From positions 62,001 to 126,000 of the forward strand of contig JBDLJH010000002.1 of NCBI GenBank assembly GCA_039714395.1: a stretch of 64,000 nucleotides of DNA. Direction: 5' to 3'. Made by a program: the position numbers and the translations under genes. A model generated the notes under the pieces. That model saw only the letters and a list, made by a program, of their open reading frames with translations, was not told where the DNA came from and did no database searches. Shown here in pieces: positions 52,233-61,470 of the stretch (position 1 is its first letter; each line of letters opens with the position of its first letter). The DNA comes from JAPHSX01 sp039714395 (lineage in GTDB: Bacteria; Pseudomonadota; Gammaproteobacteria; Thiohalomonadales; Thiohalomonadaceae).

Positions 52233-54119
52233 TTACACCTCTGCCATGTCGCCCTTACTCTCCAGCCACGCCTTACGGTCGGGGGAGCGCTTCTTCGCCA
52301 GCAACATATCCATCATTTGATTGGTCTCATCCCCCGCCTCAATGGTGAGCTGTACCAGGCGGCGGGTGTCTGGTGCCAGCGTGGTCTCGCGCAGCTGTAT
52401 TGGATTCATCTCACCGAGGCCCTTAAAGCGGGTCACCTGCACCTTACCCTTCTTTTTCTCTGCTTCAATGCGTGCCAGCACACCCTGCTGCTCGGCATCA
52501 TCAAGGGCATAAAATGTCTCCTTGCCGACATCGATACGATAGAGCGGTGGCATCGCCATATAGACATGACCGGCAGCAACCAGTGGGCGGAAATGACGCA
52601 CAAACAGGGCACACAACAGGGTGGCGATGTGCAGACCGTCGGAGTCAGCATCGGCGAGGATGCAAATCTTGCCATAGCGCAGCCCCTCAAGCTTGTCGGA
52701 GCCGGGGTCAACGCCGATGGCCACCGCAATATCGTGCACCTCCTGCGAGGCGAGTACCTGAGCGGAATCGACCTCCCAGGTATTCAGGATCTTGCCGCGC
52801 AGTGGCATGATCGCCTGGAACTCCTTATCGCGTGCCTGCTTGGCCGAACCACCCGCCGAATCCCCCTCCACCAGGAACAGTTCACCGCGCATCGGTTCAC
52901 TGGAGGAGCAGTCGGCCAGCTTACCCGGCAGTGCCGGCCCAGCGGTGACCCTCTTGCGTGCCACCTTCTTACCAGCACGTAACCGCGACTGGGCGTTATT
53001 AATGGCCAGATCAGCGATCTGCTCACCGAGGTCATGATGCTTATTGAGCCACAGGGAGAAGGCGTCCTTCACCACCCCGGAGATAAAGGGTGCGCATTCA
53101 CGCGAGGAGAGACGTTCCTTGGTCTGGCCGGAAAATTGCGGTTCCTGCAGCTTCACCGAAAGGATATAGCTGACCTTGTCCCAGACATCATCGGGGGCAA
53201 GCTTAACCCCACGCGGCAGCAGGTTACGGAACTCACAAAATTCACGTACCGCCTCGGTCAGGCCAGTACGCAGACCGTTAACGTGAGTGCCACCCTGAGC
53301 GGTCGGTACCAGGTTGACGTAACTCTCAGCCACCCCTTCTCCCCCCTCGGGGATCCAGACCACCGCCCAGTCAGCCGCCTCGGTAGTGGCACTAAAGCTG
53401 CCAATGAACGGCTCTTCAGGCAAGCGCTCGGCACCGGACAGCTCACTCACCAGATAATCGGTAAGGCCATCCTCATAGATCCACTCTTCACTCTCACCAC
53501 TCGCCTCATCCTTAAAGGTGATTCGAAGGCCGGGGCAGAGCACCGCCTTGGCGCGCAGTACATGCTTGAGGCGGGGAATAGAGAACTTGGGGGAATCGAA
53601 GAACTGTGGATCAGGCCAGAATTTAACGGTAGTACCCGTGTTGCGCTTGCCGACAGTGCCGATCTCCTGCAGATCGGAAACCTTCTTGCCATGTTCAAAG
53701 GCGATGTTGTACTCCTTACCGTCACGCCGCACCCACACATCCAGATGCCTGGTAAGGGCATTCACCACCGAAACACCCACCCCGTGCAGACCACCCGAGA
53801 ACTGATAGTTCTTGTTAGAGAACTTGCCTCCGGCGTGCAGCTTGGTGAGAATCACCTCAACCCCGGGGAGTCCCTCCTTGGGATGGATATCGACCGGCAT
53901 ACCGCGCCCGTCATCGCTAACCTGCAGCGACTGATCCTTGTAGAGAACCACATCTATGGTGCTGGCGTGACCGGCGATCGCCTCATCTACCGAGTTATCG
54001 ATCACCTCCTGTGCAAGGTGATTGGGGCGCTCGGTCTGGGTATACATACCAGGGCGCTTGCGTACCGGCTCCAGGCCGCTGAGAACTTCAATCGAATCTG
54101 CTGTGTAATCGTGTGACAT
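52233..54119 (-). CDS. parE: DNA topoisomerase IV subunit B
   Basis: 628 residues. GHKL ATPase motifs: EVIDNSVDEAIAGHA, VSDDGRGMPVDIHPKEG, and SGGLHGVGVSVVNALT. TOPRIM motif EGDSAGGSAKQARDKEFQAIMPLRGKILN and DADSDGLHIATLL. First gene of the parE-grx-cbiX-parC operon. Confidence 0.97.
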   Translation of the reverse strand: MSHDYTADSIEVLSGLEPVRKRPGMYTQTERPNHLAQEVIDNSVDEAIAGHASTIDVVLYKDQSLQVSDDGRGMPVDIHPKEGLPGVEVILTKLHAGGKFSNKNYQFSGGLHGVGVSVVNALTRHLDVWVRRDGKEYNIAFEHGKKVSDLQEIGTVGKRNTGTTVKFWPDPQFFDSPKFSIPRLKHVLRAKAVLCPGLRITFKDEASGESEEWIYEDGLTDYLVSELSGAERLPEEPFIGSFSATTEAADWAVVWIPEGGEGVAESYVNLVPTAQGGTHVNGLRTGLTEAVREFCEFRNLLPRGVKLAPDDVWDKVSYILSVKLQEPQFSGQTKERLSSRECAPFISGVVKDAFSLWLNKHHDLGEQIADLAINNAQSRLRAGKKVARKRVTAGPALPGKLADCSSSEPMRGELFLVEGDSAGGSAKQARDKEFQAIMPLRGKILNTWEVDSAQVLASQEVHDIAVAIGVDPGSDKLEGLRYGKICILADADSDGLHIATLLCALFVRHFRPLVAAGHVYMAMPPLYRIDVGKETFYALDDAEQQGVLARIEAEKKKGKVQVTRFKGLGEMNPIQLRETTLAPDTRRLVQLTIEAGDETNQMMDMLLAKKRSPDRKAWLESKGDMAEV

Positions 54120-54189
54120 CTGATATTTATATCTCGGATCCGTCTACGCACCAACCGCCTGGTGCGAAAAAATTTCGAGCCATCATAAC

Positions 54190-54230
54190 GTAAAACGCCC
54201 GATCGGGCGAAGGCCGAATCGGGCGTTCTG
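54190..54230 (-). terminator. Intrinsic terminator after purC
   Basis: AACGCCCGAT (54194-54203) pairs with ATCGGGCGTT (54218-54227). On the minus strand the hairpin is followed by TTTTACG. A nested palindrome CGCCCGATCGGGCG is inside the left arm. Confidence 0.8.
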
Positions 54231-54250
54231 ATATGTGCTTAGAAAGCGGA

Positions 54251-54964
54251 CTAATTGAGGTTCACACCCAGGCGGTGCGCGACCTCTTCATAGGCCTCGA
54301 CCACGCCGCCAAGCCCCTGACGGAAGCGATCCTTGTCAAGCTTCTCGCGAGTATCGGTATCCCACAGGCGGCAACCATCGGGGGTAAACTCATCGCCCAG
54401 TACCACGCGGCCCTGGTAACGGCCAAACTCCAGCTTGTAGTCGACCAACAGCATGCCGGCATCGGCAAACAGCTTGGTCAGCACATCGTTCACCTTGAAG
54501 GTGAGCTCCTTCATCGCGGCGATCTCATCCTCGTTGGCCCAGCCGAAGCTGATGATGTGGTAATCATTGATCATCGGGTCATGCAGCTCGTCGTTCTTGA
54601 GGAAGAATTCAAAGGTGGGTGGATTGAGGGTCATACCATCCTCGACTCCGAGGCGACGCACCAGAGAACCGGTAGCAATATTCCGTACCACACACTCAAT
54701 AGGCATCATGTCGAGGTTTTTCACCAGCGACTCCTCATCGGAGAGCAGCTCAATCTGGTGGGTCTCAATCCCTGCCTCTTCCAGTCTGGCCATAATGAAG
54801 GCGTTGAACTTGTTGTTCACCATCCCCTTACGCTCCAGCTGTTCAATCTTCTCACCATCAAAGGCGGAGGTATCGTTACGAAAGTGCAGGATCAGCTTGT
54901 CATCATCATCGGTGGTATAAACCGACTTAGCCTTGCCCGCAAAGAGTTCAGCCTTCTTTTGCAT
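54251..54964 (-). CDS. purC: Phosphoribosylaminoimidazole-succinocarboxamide synthase
   Basis: 237 residues, normal length. KKAELFAGKAKSVY at the N-terminus, CVVRNIATGSLVRRLG and LVDYKLEFGR are SAICAR synthetase signatures. Catalyses the ATP-dependent joining of CAIR and aspartate in purine synthesis. Last gene of the dapA-bamC-MBL-purC group. Confidence 0.97.
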   Translation of the reverse strand: MQKKAELFAGKAKSVYTTDDDDKLILHFRNDTSAFDGEKIEQLERKGMVNNKFNAFIMARLEEAGIETHQIELLSDEESLVKNLDMMPIECVVRNIATGSLVRRLGVEDGMTLNPPTFEFFLKNDELHDPMINDYHIISFGWANEDEIAAMKELTFKVNDVLTKLFADAGMLLVDYKLEFGRYQGRVVLGDEFTPDGCRLWDTDTREKLDKDRFRQGLGGVVEAYEEVAHRLGVNLN

Positions 54965-54997
54965 CGTTTTGTCCTCGAAAAATTAACATAATTCTGT

Positions 54998-55765
54998 TTA
55001 CTGAATTTCACGCCAGTCCAGACCCGTTGTCTGATCAGCCAGGGAAATCCACTCCTGCTCACAGCCCAGCGTCTCGCTGAGGGCTGCCGCCGCCAACTCA
55101 GGGCGGTTATTCTTCTCGCTGATATGGGCCGCCACCAGATGTTGCAGTTTGCCAGTTTCCAAACGAGCCAACAATGCCGCCGACTGATCATTACTAAGGT
55201 GACCCAAATCACCACCCACCCGCGCCTGTAAGCTTGGGGGATAGGGGCCATCGGCCAGCATCTGCACGTCGTGATTGCACTCCAACACCAGCGCATCACA
55301 GCCATCGAGGCAGTTTTCAATATGCTGGGTGCTACGCCCGGCATCGGTCAAAATGCCCAGTTTCCTGTCACCATCCCCTAAAACCAACTGACACGGTTCA
55401 CGTGCATCGTGAGGCACCGGGAAGGGCTGCAACTCCAGCTCTCCGATGCTAAATCGCTGATGGCAGTTGAGGGTTTGTCGCTCGAGCAACTCTCCCAGTC
55501 GTTTCTGTCCCGCGCTGTAGCTACCGTGGCTCAACCAGACCGGAAGCTTATGCTTTCGTGCCACAGCACCGACACCAGCGATATGATCGTTATGTTCATG
55601 GGTCACCACAATCGCACTCAGCGCCGAGACTTCCAGCCCTACTACAGCGAGTCGGGCCTCCAGCTCACGGGCGGAAAAGCCGCAATCAATTAGTAGCGCC
55701 GTTTTCCCCTTAACCACCAGAGTGGCATTACCCCGACTACCGCTGCCCAGTAAGGCAAAACGCAT
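54998..55765 (-). CDS. MBL-fold metallo-hydrolase (YycJ/WalJ-like)
   Basis: 255 residues. Starts RFALLGSGSRGNATLVV; metal motif THEHNDH with His56, His58, Asp60 and His61, then HDAREPCQLVLGDG and LECNHDVQMLADGPYPPSLQARVGGDLGHLSN. The latter two match the YycJ/WalJ group, probably a 5' exonuclease-like or phosphodiesterase enzyme. Between bamC and purC with short gaps. Confidence 0.88.
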   Translation of the reverse strand: MRFALLGSGSRGNATLVVKGKTALLIDCGFSARELEARLAVVGLEVSALSAIVVTHEHNDHIAGVGAVARKHKLPVWLSHGSYSAGQKRLGELLERQTLNCHQRFSIGELELQPFPVPHDAREPCQLVLGDGDRKLGILTDAGRSTQHIENCLDGCDALVLECNHDVQMLADGPYPPSLQARVGGDLGHLSNDQSAALLARLETGKLQHLVAAHISEKNNRPELAAAALSETLGCEQEWISLADQTTGLDWREIQ

Positions 55766-55776
55766 GCTAATAGTAT

Positions 55777-56823
55777 CTACTTTAGCTCTTCGTGCAGACG
55801 CTTAAGCATATCACCGGCCAGTTTGTCACGCCGCGGGCTGCCATCCATATTAAGAATGCTAAGGTGGGTCAGGTTCTCATCACCACGCAACACGATCTGC
55901 AGCTGAGGCTGCTCACTCTTGTTCTCACCTTTAGAGGCGAAGAGGGAGCTGAGCCACCCCTTCTCCTCCTGCGCCAGCAATTCGATCTGGCCAATGTAGT
56001 AGATGCCCTGTGCCCGATTACGATCCTCGACTACGAGCCCAAGACTATCCAGGGCGATACCGGTACGTCGCCAGCTACGGGCGAAGCCTTCGCTGATCAC
56101 CAGCATCTCACCCTCGATGCGGGCACGTTCTGAGGCTGTCTCAGCTGCCAGTTTAATCTGGGCCGCAGTTTGTTCACTTCCACCGAGGAACAACACCAAA
56201 CGATTCATTACCTCATAAACCAGTTCGTGATCCGAGGGACGCACTTCCCAGCGAGTATTGTCCACCTCAAGCTCATCGCGAGTGGCTACCACGACCTCCT
56301 TAAGACCGTAATGGCTGATAAAGATCTCGCTACCGCCACCCTCACCACGCTCAAGGCGCAGACGGTACTTATCACGGGTACCTGCAGCATAAGCATTTTT
56401 AAATAGCTTTTTCACCATATTGGCAAGAAAACCACCAGGGGCATCGGCACGGTTCTCAGCCCAGGCTGTCTCCATAACTCCCAGCTCAGGCTTATCGAGC
56501 ACCAGTTCCAGACCCAGGGTGGACCAGAAGCTACGCAGACGTGGCCACAGCTCCTCTACCGGAGCATCGAGTACCAACCAGCGCTCAATACCGTCACGGG
56601 CAATACGCACTGTCTCCACTTGCGGCAATACAGTATTTCCTCCCCCAAGTGTCGGCAATTCGGTCTCACCAGTATTCTCTGGGGCAACCAGATCAGGGGG
56701 CACATCGAGTCCACCGAGGCTCTTCACCTCCTTATAATCGAGACGGCTATTACTACCGCCACCACTGCAGGCAGTCAAAGAAAAAAGCAAAACAAACGCC
56801 AGTAGACGCAGAGTGATGGACAT
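55777..56823 (-). CDS. bamC: Outer-membrane assembly lipoprotein BamC
   Basis: 348 residues, lipobox LTAC with Cys19. The N-terminal unstructured part (YKEVKSLGGLDVPPDLVAPEN) is the conserved BamD-binding lasso, followed by two helix-grip domains (about 85-200, 225-345). A component of the Bam complex that inserts beta-barrel proteins. Directly after dapA, the arrangement usual in Gammaproteobacteria. Confidence 0.93.
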   Translation of the reverse strand: MSITLRLLAFVLLFSLTACSGGGSNSRLDYKEVKSLGGLDVPPDLVAPENTGETELPTLGGGNTVLPQVETVRIARDGIERWLVLDAPVEELWPRLRSFWSTLGLELVLDKPELGVMETAWAENRADAPGGFLANMVKKLFKNAYAAGTRDKYRLRLERGEGGGSEIFISHYGLKEVVVATRDELEVDNTRWEVRPSDHELVYEVMNRLVLFLGGSEQTAAQIKLAAETASERARIEGEMLVISEGFARSWRRTGIALDSLGLVVEDRNRAQGIYYIGQIELLAQEEKGWLSSLFASKGENKSEQPQLQIVLRGDENLTHLSILNMDGSPRRDKLAGDMLKRLHEELK

Positions 56824-56836
56824 CGAATTGTTTCCC

Positions 56837-57712
56837 CTAGAGTGCGCCGGCGCTTTTCATCGCCTGACGTACAGTGTCGTGATACAGAGCTGAAAGCGGT
56901 GTCAGCGGCAGGCGGATACCGGCTGGAATCAGCCCCATCTCGTGCAGTGCCCATTTCACCGGAATAGGATTGGCTTCAACAAACAGCTTCTGGTGCAGCG
57001 GCATCAACTTGTCGTTAATCACAGCGGCCTTATCGTACTCCCCAGCCAGTGCGGCACTACACATCTCATGCATACCCTGTGGTGCCACATTAGCGGTGAC
57101 CGAGATTCCCCCCTTGCCACCAAGCTTGATCAGCTCCAGCGTGGTGCCATCATCACCACTGTAGATATCGATACGGTCACCACAACGATCAATCAACTCC
57201 TTACCGCGAACCATGTCGCCAGTGGCATCCTTGATGCCAACAATATTGGAAATAGAGGCAAGGCGTTCCACCGTGTCGTTACTCATATCCACGGCGGTAC
57301 GCCCAGGCACATTATAGAGAATCTGCGGCACCGGAACCGCCTCGGCCACCGCCTTATAGTGGAGGTAGAGCCCCTCCTGAGTCGGCTTATTATAATAAGG
57401 TGTAACCAGCAGGCAGGCATCGGCCCCCGCTTCCATGGCACAACGGGTAAGGGTGATGGCTTCAGAGGTCGAGTTGGCACCGGTACCGGCAATCACCGGA
57501 ATACGACCAGCAGCCATCTCCACCACCCGGCGTATCACCTGACAGTGCTCATTCTCATCCAGGGTGGCTGACTCACCGGTGGTACCCATCGCTACAATGG
57601 CATCGGTGCTGTTCTCAACATGGAACTCCACCAGCTGGGCAAGGCTGTCAAAATCGACCGAGCCGTCTTCCTGCATAGGGGTCACCAGCGCAACCATACT
57701 ACCGTGAAACAT
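56837..57712 (-). CDS. dapA: 4-hydroxy-tetrahydrodipicolinate synthase
   Basis: 291 residues, TIM barrel. TTGESATL, the active-site tyrosine in YNVPGRTAVDM, and the Schiff-base lysine in VGIKDATGDM. First step committed to lysine and diaminopimelate. The start ATG is at 57710-57712, in front of which the divergent gcvR region lies. Confidence 0.97.
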   Translation of the reverse strand: MFHGSMVALVTPMQEDGSVDFDSLAQLVEFHVENSTDAIVAMGTTGESATLDENEHCQVIRRVVEMAAGRIPVIAGTGANSTSEAITLTRCAMEAGADACLLVTPYYNKPTQEGLYLHYKAVAEAVPVPQILYNVPGRTAVDMSNDTVERLASISNIVGIKDATGDMVRGKELIDRCGDRIDIYSGDDGTTLELIKLGGKGGISVTANVAPQGMHEMCSAALAGEYDKAAVINDKLMPLHQKLFVEANPIPVKWALHEMGLIPAGIRLPLTPLSALYHDTVRQAMKSAGAL

Positions 57713-57925
57713 ACCTATCTCCGCCGAGGAAAATCGAATCGTGCATGGTACTTGCGCGGCCCTGTGATGACAAGGTTTTCACGGTTCCATGCTGTCTCCT
57801 ACACCATTTTGAGAATGCAAGACGCAAGCCCCCCAAATGGTGCTAGACTAGCCGAAAAAGCACCGCTCGCCGCCCCCCTGCTGGGAAGCGACGGGAACAG
57901 AATCATACGGAGTCCAGTCAAGCCT

Positions 57926-58468
57926 ATGAATTCACCGGCAAAACAGTACCTTGTTATTTCAGCTCTGGGCCATGACCGCCCAGGCATCGTCAAGAACCTC
58001 ACCCAGCCCATCAGCGAGAGCAGCGTCAACATCCTCGATAGCCGCATGACTATCCTCGGTGGAGAATTCGCCATCCTGATGATGGTCGAGGGGAGTTGGG
58101 ACACCATCGCCAAGCTCGAGACACAACTACCCGCGCTTGAAAAAAAGCTAGAGCTGACCATCGTTGCCAGGCGCACAGAGAGCCAACAGCACCAGGTCAA
58201 CGCCATTCCCTACTCAGTCAATGTAGTAGCACTGGATCACCCCGGCATCGTCAATCAACTGGCCGACTTCTTCTCCGGACACAGCATCAACATTCAGGAT
58301 CTTCTCACCGACAGCTACAATGCAGCCCACACCGGCACGCCGATGTTCACTGCCACCCTGATCATCAACATCCCCGGAGATATCTCTATCGCCCGACTAC
58401 GAGAGGAGTTTTTTGAATTCTGCGATAGCCTCAATCTCGACGGCATTATAGAACCTACCAAGATCTAG
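57926..58468 (+). CDS. gcvR: GcvR-like glycine cleavage system regulator (two ACT domains)
   Basis: 180 residues from ATG 57926; the longer upstream frame overlaps dapA antisense and is not family-like. Two ACT domains (about 8-85 and 95-175): LVISALGHDRPGIVKNLTQPI and VNVVALDHPGIVNQLADFFS. GcvR binds glycine and acts with GcvA in repression. Divergent from dapA and upstream of bcp, a widely conserved order. Confidence 0.9.
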   Translation: MNSPAKQYLVISALGHDRPGIVKNLTQPISESSVNILDSRMTILGGEFAILMMVEGSWDTIAKLETQLPALEKKLELTIVARRTESQQHQVNAIPYSVNVVALDHPGIVNQLADFFSGHSINIQDLLTDSYNAAHTGTPMFTATLIINIPGDISIARLREEFFEFCDSLNLDGIIEPTKI

Positions 58469-58500
58469 CTTCACATCAGGACAAAGGAAAAGGAAAGAGC

Positions 58501-58968
58501 ATGAACACACCCAGCATAGGTAAAAAGGTTCCAGCCTTTAGTCTGCCAGCCACAGGTGAGCAGGAGATCGCACTGAAAAAGCTCAAGGGCAAAAATTTGG
58601 TGCTCTACTTCTACCCCAGAGACTCTACCCCCGGCTGTACTACTGAAGGGCAGAATTTCCGGGACCTCTACCCCGAATTTCAGAAACTTAATACCGAGAT
58701 CCTTGGTGTCTCACGGGACAGCATAAAGGCGCACGAAAATTTCAAGGCAAAACAGAGTTTCCCCTTTGAGCTGCTATCTGACAAAGAAGAGGAGCTGTGT
58801 AACCTCTTTGATGTGATTAAAGAGAAGAACATGTACGGGAAAAAAGTAATGGGCATCGAGCGTAGCACCTTCCTCATTGACGCCAACGGTGTACTGCACC
58901 AGGAGTGGCGCAAAGTAAAGGTAAAGGGGCATGCCGATGAGGTACTGGAAGCCGTAAAACAACTTTAG
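58501..58968 (+). CDS. bcp: Bcp-type peroxiredoxin lacking the usual resolving cysteine
   Basis: 155 residues. Peroxidatic Cys46 in STPGCTTEGQNF. E. coli Bcp has a resolving cysteine five residues later; here that residue is Gln51, so this is a 1-Cys-type or atypical protein. The other cysteine is in EELCNLFDV. Thiol peroxidase of the cytosol. 32 bases after gcvR. Confidence 0.93.
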   Translation: MNTPSIGKKVPAFSLPATGEQEIALKKLKGKNLVLYFYPRDSTPGCTTEGQNFRDLYPEFQKLNTEILGVSRDSIKAHENFKAKQSFPFELLSDKEEELCNLFDVIKEKNMYGKKVMGIERSTFLIDANGVLHQEWRKVKVKGHADEVLEAVKQL

Positions 58969-58998
58969 ACTCGGGCAACATAACCACGAGGTTTAGCG

Positions 58999-60408
58999 AT
59001 GAACGATACCCCACAGGAAAAACGCCTGTTTGTCCTCGACACCAATGTGTTGATGCACGATCCCACTGCCCTGTTCCGTTTTCAGGAACACGACATCTAC
59101 CTGCCAATGGTAGTACTTGAGGAGCTAGACAATAATAAAAAAGGCCACTCTGAGGTGGCACGCAACGCCCGTCAGGCGAGCCGTTTTATGGACGAGATGA
59201 TGAGCGGCATCACCACCGATGAAATCCAGCAAGGGATCCCTCTCGATCAAAACGGTTTCCTCAACTCAGTCAAGGCGCCACACGGCGCACTTTTCTTTCA
59301 GACCCATACCATAGATGCCAAACTCCCATCCACCCTGCCTGGCAGCAAGTCCGACAACACCATCCTTGGTACCGCACTGGCACTGCAACAGGAACAGCCG
59401 GAGCGGAGCGTCACCCTGGTCTCCAAAGACACCAATATGCGCATCAAGGCGGCGATCCTCGGCATCCACTCAGAGGACTACCGCAACGATCAGGTACTGG
59501 ACGATGTGGATCTACTCTATCGCGGAATGCAGGAACTGAGCGGTGACTTCTGGGAACAGCACGGCAAAAGCATGGAATCGTGGCAGGAAGAGGGGCACAC
59601 CTTCTACCGTCTGAGTGGGCCGGATGTGGAAAACTGGTATCCCAACGAGTTCCTTGCGCTGGAGGATGATGACAGCTTTCACTCGGTGGTACGAAGCATC
59701 GACGAGGGTGACGCCATCATCGAGACGGTACGCGACTACCATAGCCCTACCCACAATGTGTGGGGTATTAACGCACGCAATCGTGAGCAGAACTTCGCGC
59801 TGAACATGCTGATGGACCCGGAGATCGACTTCGTTACCCTGGTTGGCCAGGCAGGCACCGGCAAGACCCTGCTTACCCTTGCCGCTGGACTGGTGCAGAC
59901 CCTGGATAAAAATCTTTACGGTGAAGTTATCATGACCCGTGTCACCATACCGGTAGGCGAGGATATCGGCTTCCTCCCCGGCACCGAGGAGGAGAAAATG
60001 GCTCCATGGATGGGGGCACTGATGGACAACCTGGAGGTGTTAACCCAGTCAGAGCACAATAGTGAGTGGGAGCGGGCTGCGACCCAGGAATTGCTTAGCA
60101 ATCGCATTAAAATCCGCTCACTTAACTTCATGCGCGGGCGCACATTCCTCAATAAATACATCATCATAGATGAGGCACAGAACCTTACCTCAAAGCAGAT
60201 GAAGACCTTGATCACCCGGGCCGGGCCAGGTACCAAGGTGGTCTGTCTCGGCAACATTGCACAGATCGATACCCCCTATCTTACAGAGACTAATTCTGGC
60301 CTTACCTATGTGGTCGATCACTTCAAAAACTGGGAGCACAGCGGACATATCACCCTGCTGCGTGGCGAGCGCTCACGCCTTGCAGACTTCGCCTCAGAAG
60401 TACTCTAG
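58999..60408 (+). CDS. PhoH-family protein with N-terminal PIN domain
   Basis: 469 residues: PIN RNase domain (1-150, LFVLDTNVLMHDPTALF with metal Asp, and VSKDTNMRIKA) and C-terminal PhoH ATPase (about 260-465, Walker A GQAGTGKTLLTLAAG, Walker B YIIIDEAQN). Family members are RNA helicase/nuclease combinations. 30 bases after bcp. Confidence 0.94.
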   Translation: MNDTPQEKRLFVLDTNVLMHDPTALFRFQEHDIYLPMVVLEELDNNKKGHSEVARNARQASRFMDEMMSGITTDEIQQGIPLDQNGFLNSVKAPHGALFFQTHTIDAKLPSTLPGSKSDNTILGTALALQQEQPERSVTLVSKDTNMRIKAAILGIHSEDYRNDQVLDDVDLLYRGMQELSGDFWEQHGKSMESWQEEGHTFYRLSGPDVENWYPNEFLALEDDDSFHSVVRSIDEGDAIIETVRDYHSPTHNVWGINARNREQNFALNMLMDPEIDFVTLVGQAGTGKTLLTLAAGLVQTLDKNLYGEVIMTRVTIPVGEDIGFLPGTEEEKMAPWMGALMDNLEVLTQSEHNSEWERAATQELLSNRIKIRSLNFMRGRTFLNKYIIIDEAQNLTSKQMKTLITRAGPGTKVVCLGNIAQIDTPYLTETNSGLTYVVDHFKNWEHSGHITLLRGERSRLADFASEVL

Positions 60409-60453
60409 CCTGAGAGGGCGAATGAATGGGTATCATCACCTACCAGATGCGGC

Positions 60454-60798
60454 GTGATAACGGCAGCGAATCTCGATCTGCCATTTGCCACCCTGCAGGA
60501 GGCAATTCACCGGCTGGTCGGCACCTATATCATCAACCAGTATGTACACTACAGCGATGGGGAGAAAGCAGACTGGGGGCTACAGGGGATCGAAGAGTTA
60601 CATCACGAACTAAAAACGGTCAACCTGCACCTGATGAAACGCATCCGTCTCGCCTCCAGGGAAGATGCCAGCATCAATGCCATCCAGACCTTCACCTCCA
60701 TCGCCACCATCGTCGAGACAGGAGTCGACGATATTGTCGGCAAAATGGGGCCAATCCTGCGCAAGGGGCTATCGCCTCTTTTTATATTTCGTATGTAA
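60454..60798 (+). CDS. Small protein of unknown function after phoH
   Basis: 114 residues from GTG 60454. It lies in the same frame as phoH: the frame is open from the phoH stop (TAG 60406) on. Its codon choice is that of neighbouring genes and the sequence is helical (LPFATLQEAIHRLVGTYIINQ), so I judge it real. No motif that I recognise. The intrinsic terminator at 60763-60785 lies inside its final codons. It could alternatively be the end of a former longer PhoH. Confidence 0.6.
   Translation: MITAANLDLPFATLQEAIHRLVGTYIINQYVHYSDGEKADWGLQGIEELHHELKTVNLHLMKRIRLASREDASINAIQTFTSIATIVETGVDDIVGKMGPILRKGLSPLFIFRM
60763..60785 (+). terminator. Intrinsic terminator inside the 3' end of the small gene
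   Basis: AAGGGGC (60763-60769) pairs with GCCTCTT (60774-60780) with one G-T pair, loop tatc, then TTTTT. The encoded C-terminus (LSPLFIFRM) is the product of this hairpin region. Confidence 0.75.
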
Positions 60799-60907
60799 TA
60801 ACACGTAGTGCGGGTTTATATCGATCAAACCTCTTGTTCTTCCCTGTCTGTTACCGTTATTCTTGTGAAGGGATTAGAGCATGGACCTTATCCGGATATC
60901 GTAACGC

Positions 60908-60921
60908 TTGATATGTATCAA
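60908..60921 (+). promoter_or_regulatory. FNR/DNR-type operator of the nor operon
   Basis: TTGAT-ATGT-ATCAA, a perfect match to the FNR/DNR/NNR consensus TTGATNNNNATCAA. A TCTAAT -10-like hexamer at 60944-60949 places a start near 60956, i.e. the operator centre about 41.5 bases upstream, the class II activation position. This predicts low-oxygen/NO-dependent expression of norCBEFQ. Whether FNR, Anr or Dnr binds cannot be told from the site. Confidence 0.85.
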
Positions 60922-61020
60922 GGATAAAGTCTCTGCAGACTGCTCTAATTCTCGGGTATTTCAATAATTCATAATGGTAGCACCCAACAAGAGCGGATCA
61001 CCCCGCCAAGGAGGCAACAC

Positions 61021-61455
61021 ATGAGCGGTGCATTTACAAAAAGCATGGCGCGAAACATCTTTTATGGTGGATCCGCTTTTTTCTTCTTACTGTTCGTGGC
61101 CCTAACCGTTGACACCATCAGTGTACTGCCTGAACGCGATCACCGAGAGAATATTACCCCCCAGGTAGCTCTTGGAAAAATGGTCTGGGAGGAGAACAAC
61201 TGCATAGGCTGTCACACCCTGATGGGTGAAGGTGCCTACTTTGCGCCAGAGCTGGCAAACGTCTATAACCGTTTCGGCGAGAGCAAAGAGGCCATCATCG
61301 GCTTCATCAAGAGTCGCCCGGTAGATGGTATCCCTGGTCGTCGCAGCATGCCCCAGTTCAACCTCAGCGATGAGGAATTGGAGGGTCTAGCGGAGTTCCT
61401 CAAGTGGACCTCTGAAATTAACGACGCCAACTGGCCACCGAACATTCAGGGTTAA
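61021..61455 (+). CDS. norC: Nitric oxide reductase subunit C
   Basis: 144 residues, one N-terminal membrane anchor (about 13-32) and a periplasmic c-heme domain with CIGCH at 61-65 and a methionine ligand in GRRSMPQF. Passes electrons to NorB. AAGGAGG before the ATG. First gene of the operon. Confidence 0.96.
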   Translation: MSGAFTKSMARNIFYGGSAFFFLLFVALTVDTISVLPERDHRENITPQVALGKMVWEENNCIGCHTLMGEGAYFAPELANVYNRFGESKEAIIGFIKSRPVDGIPGRRSMPQFNLSDEELEGLAEFLKWTSEINDANWPPNIQG

Positions 61456-61470
61456 TAGGGAGATATATCA

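Noticed and set aside
53034..54116. 360-codon plus-strand frame opposite parE
   Set aside because: Antisense shadow of a well-defined gene.
54233..54991. 252-codon plus-strand frame opposite purC
   Set aside because: Antisense shadow; purC motifs are intact.
57802..57842. CACCATTT/AAATGGTG long-range stem upstream of gcvR
   Set aside because: Loop is long, with no T tract and no second copy; could be chance.
60426..60911. 161-codon frame overlapping the small gene after phoH
   Set aside because: Composition is unlike protein, and the alternative frame at 60454 has gene-like codon use.
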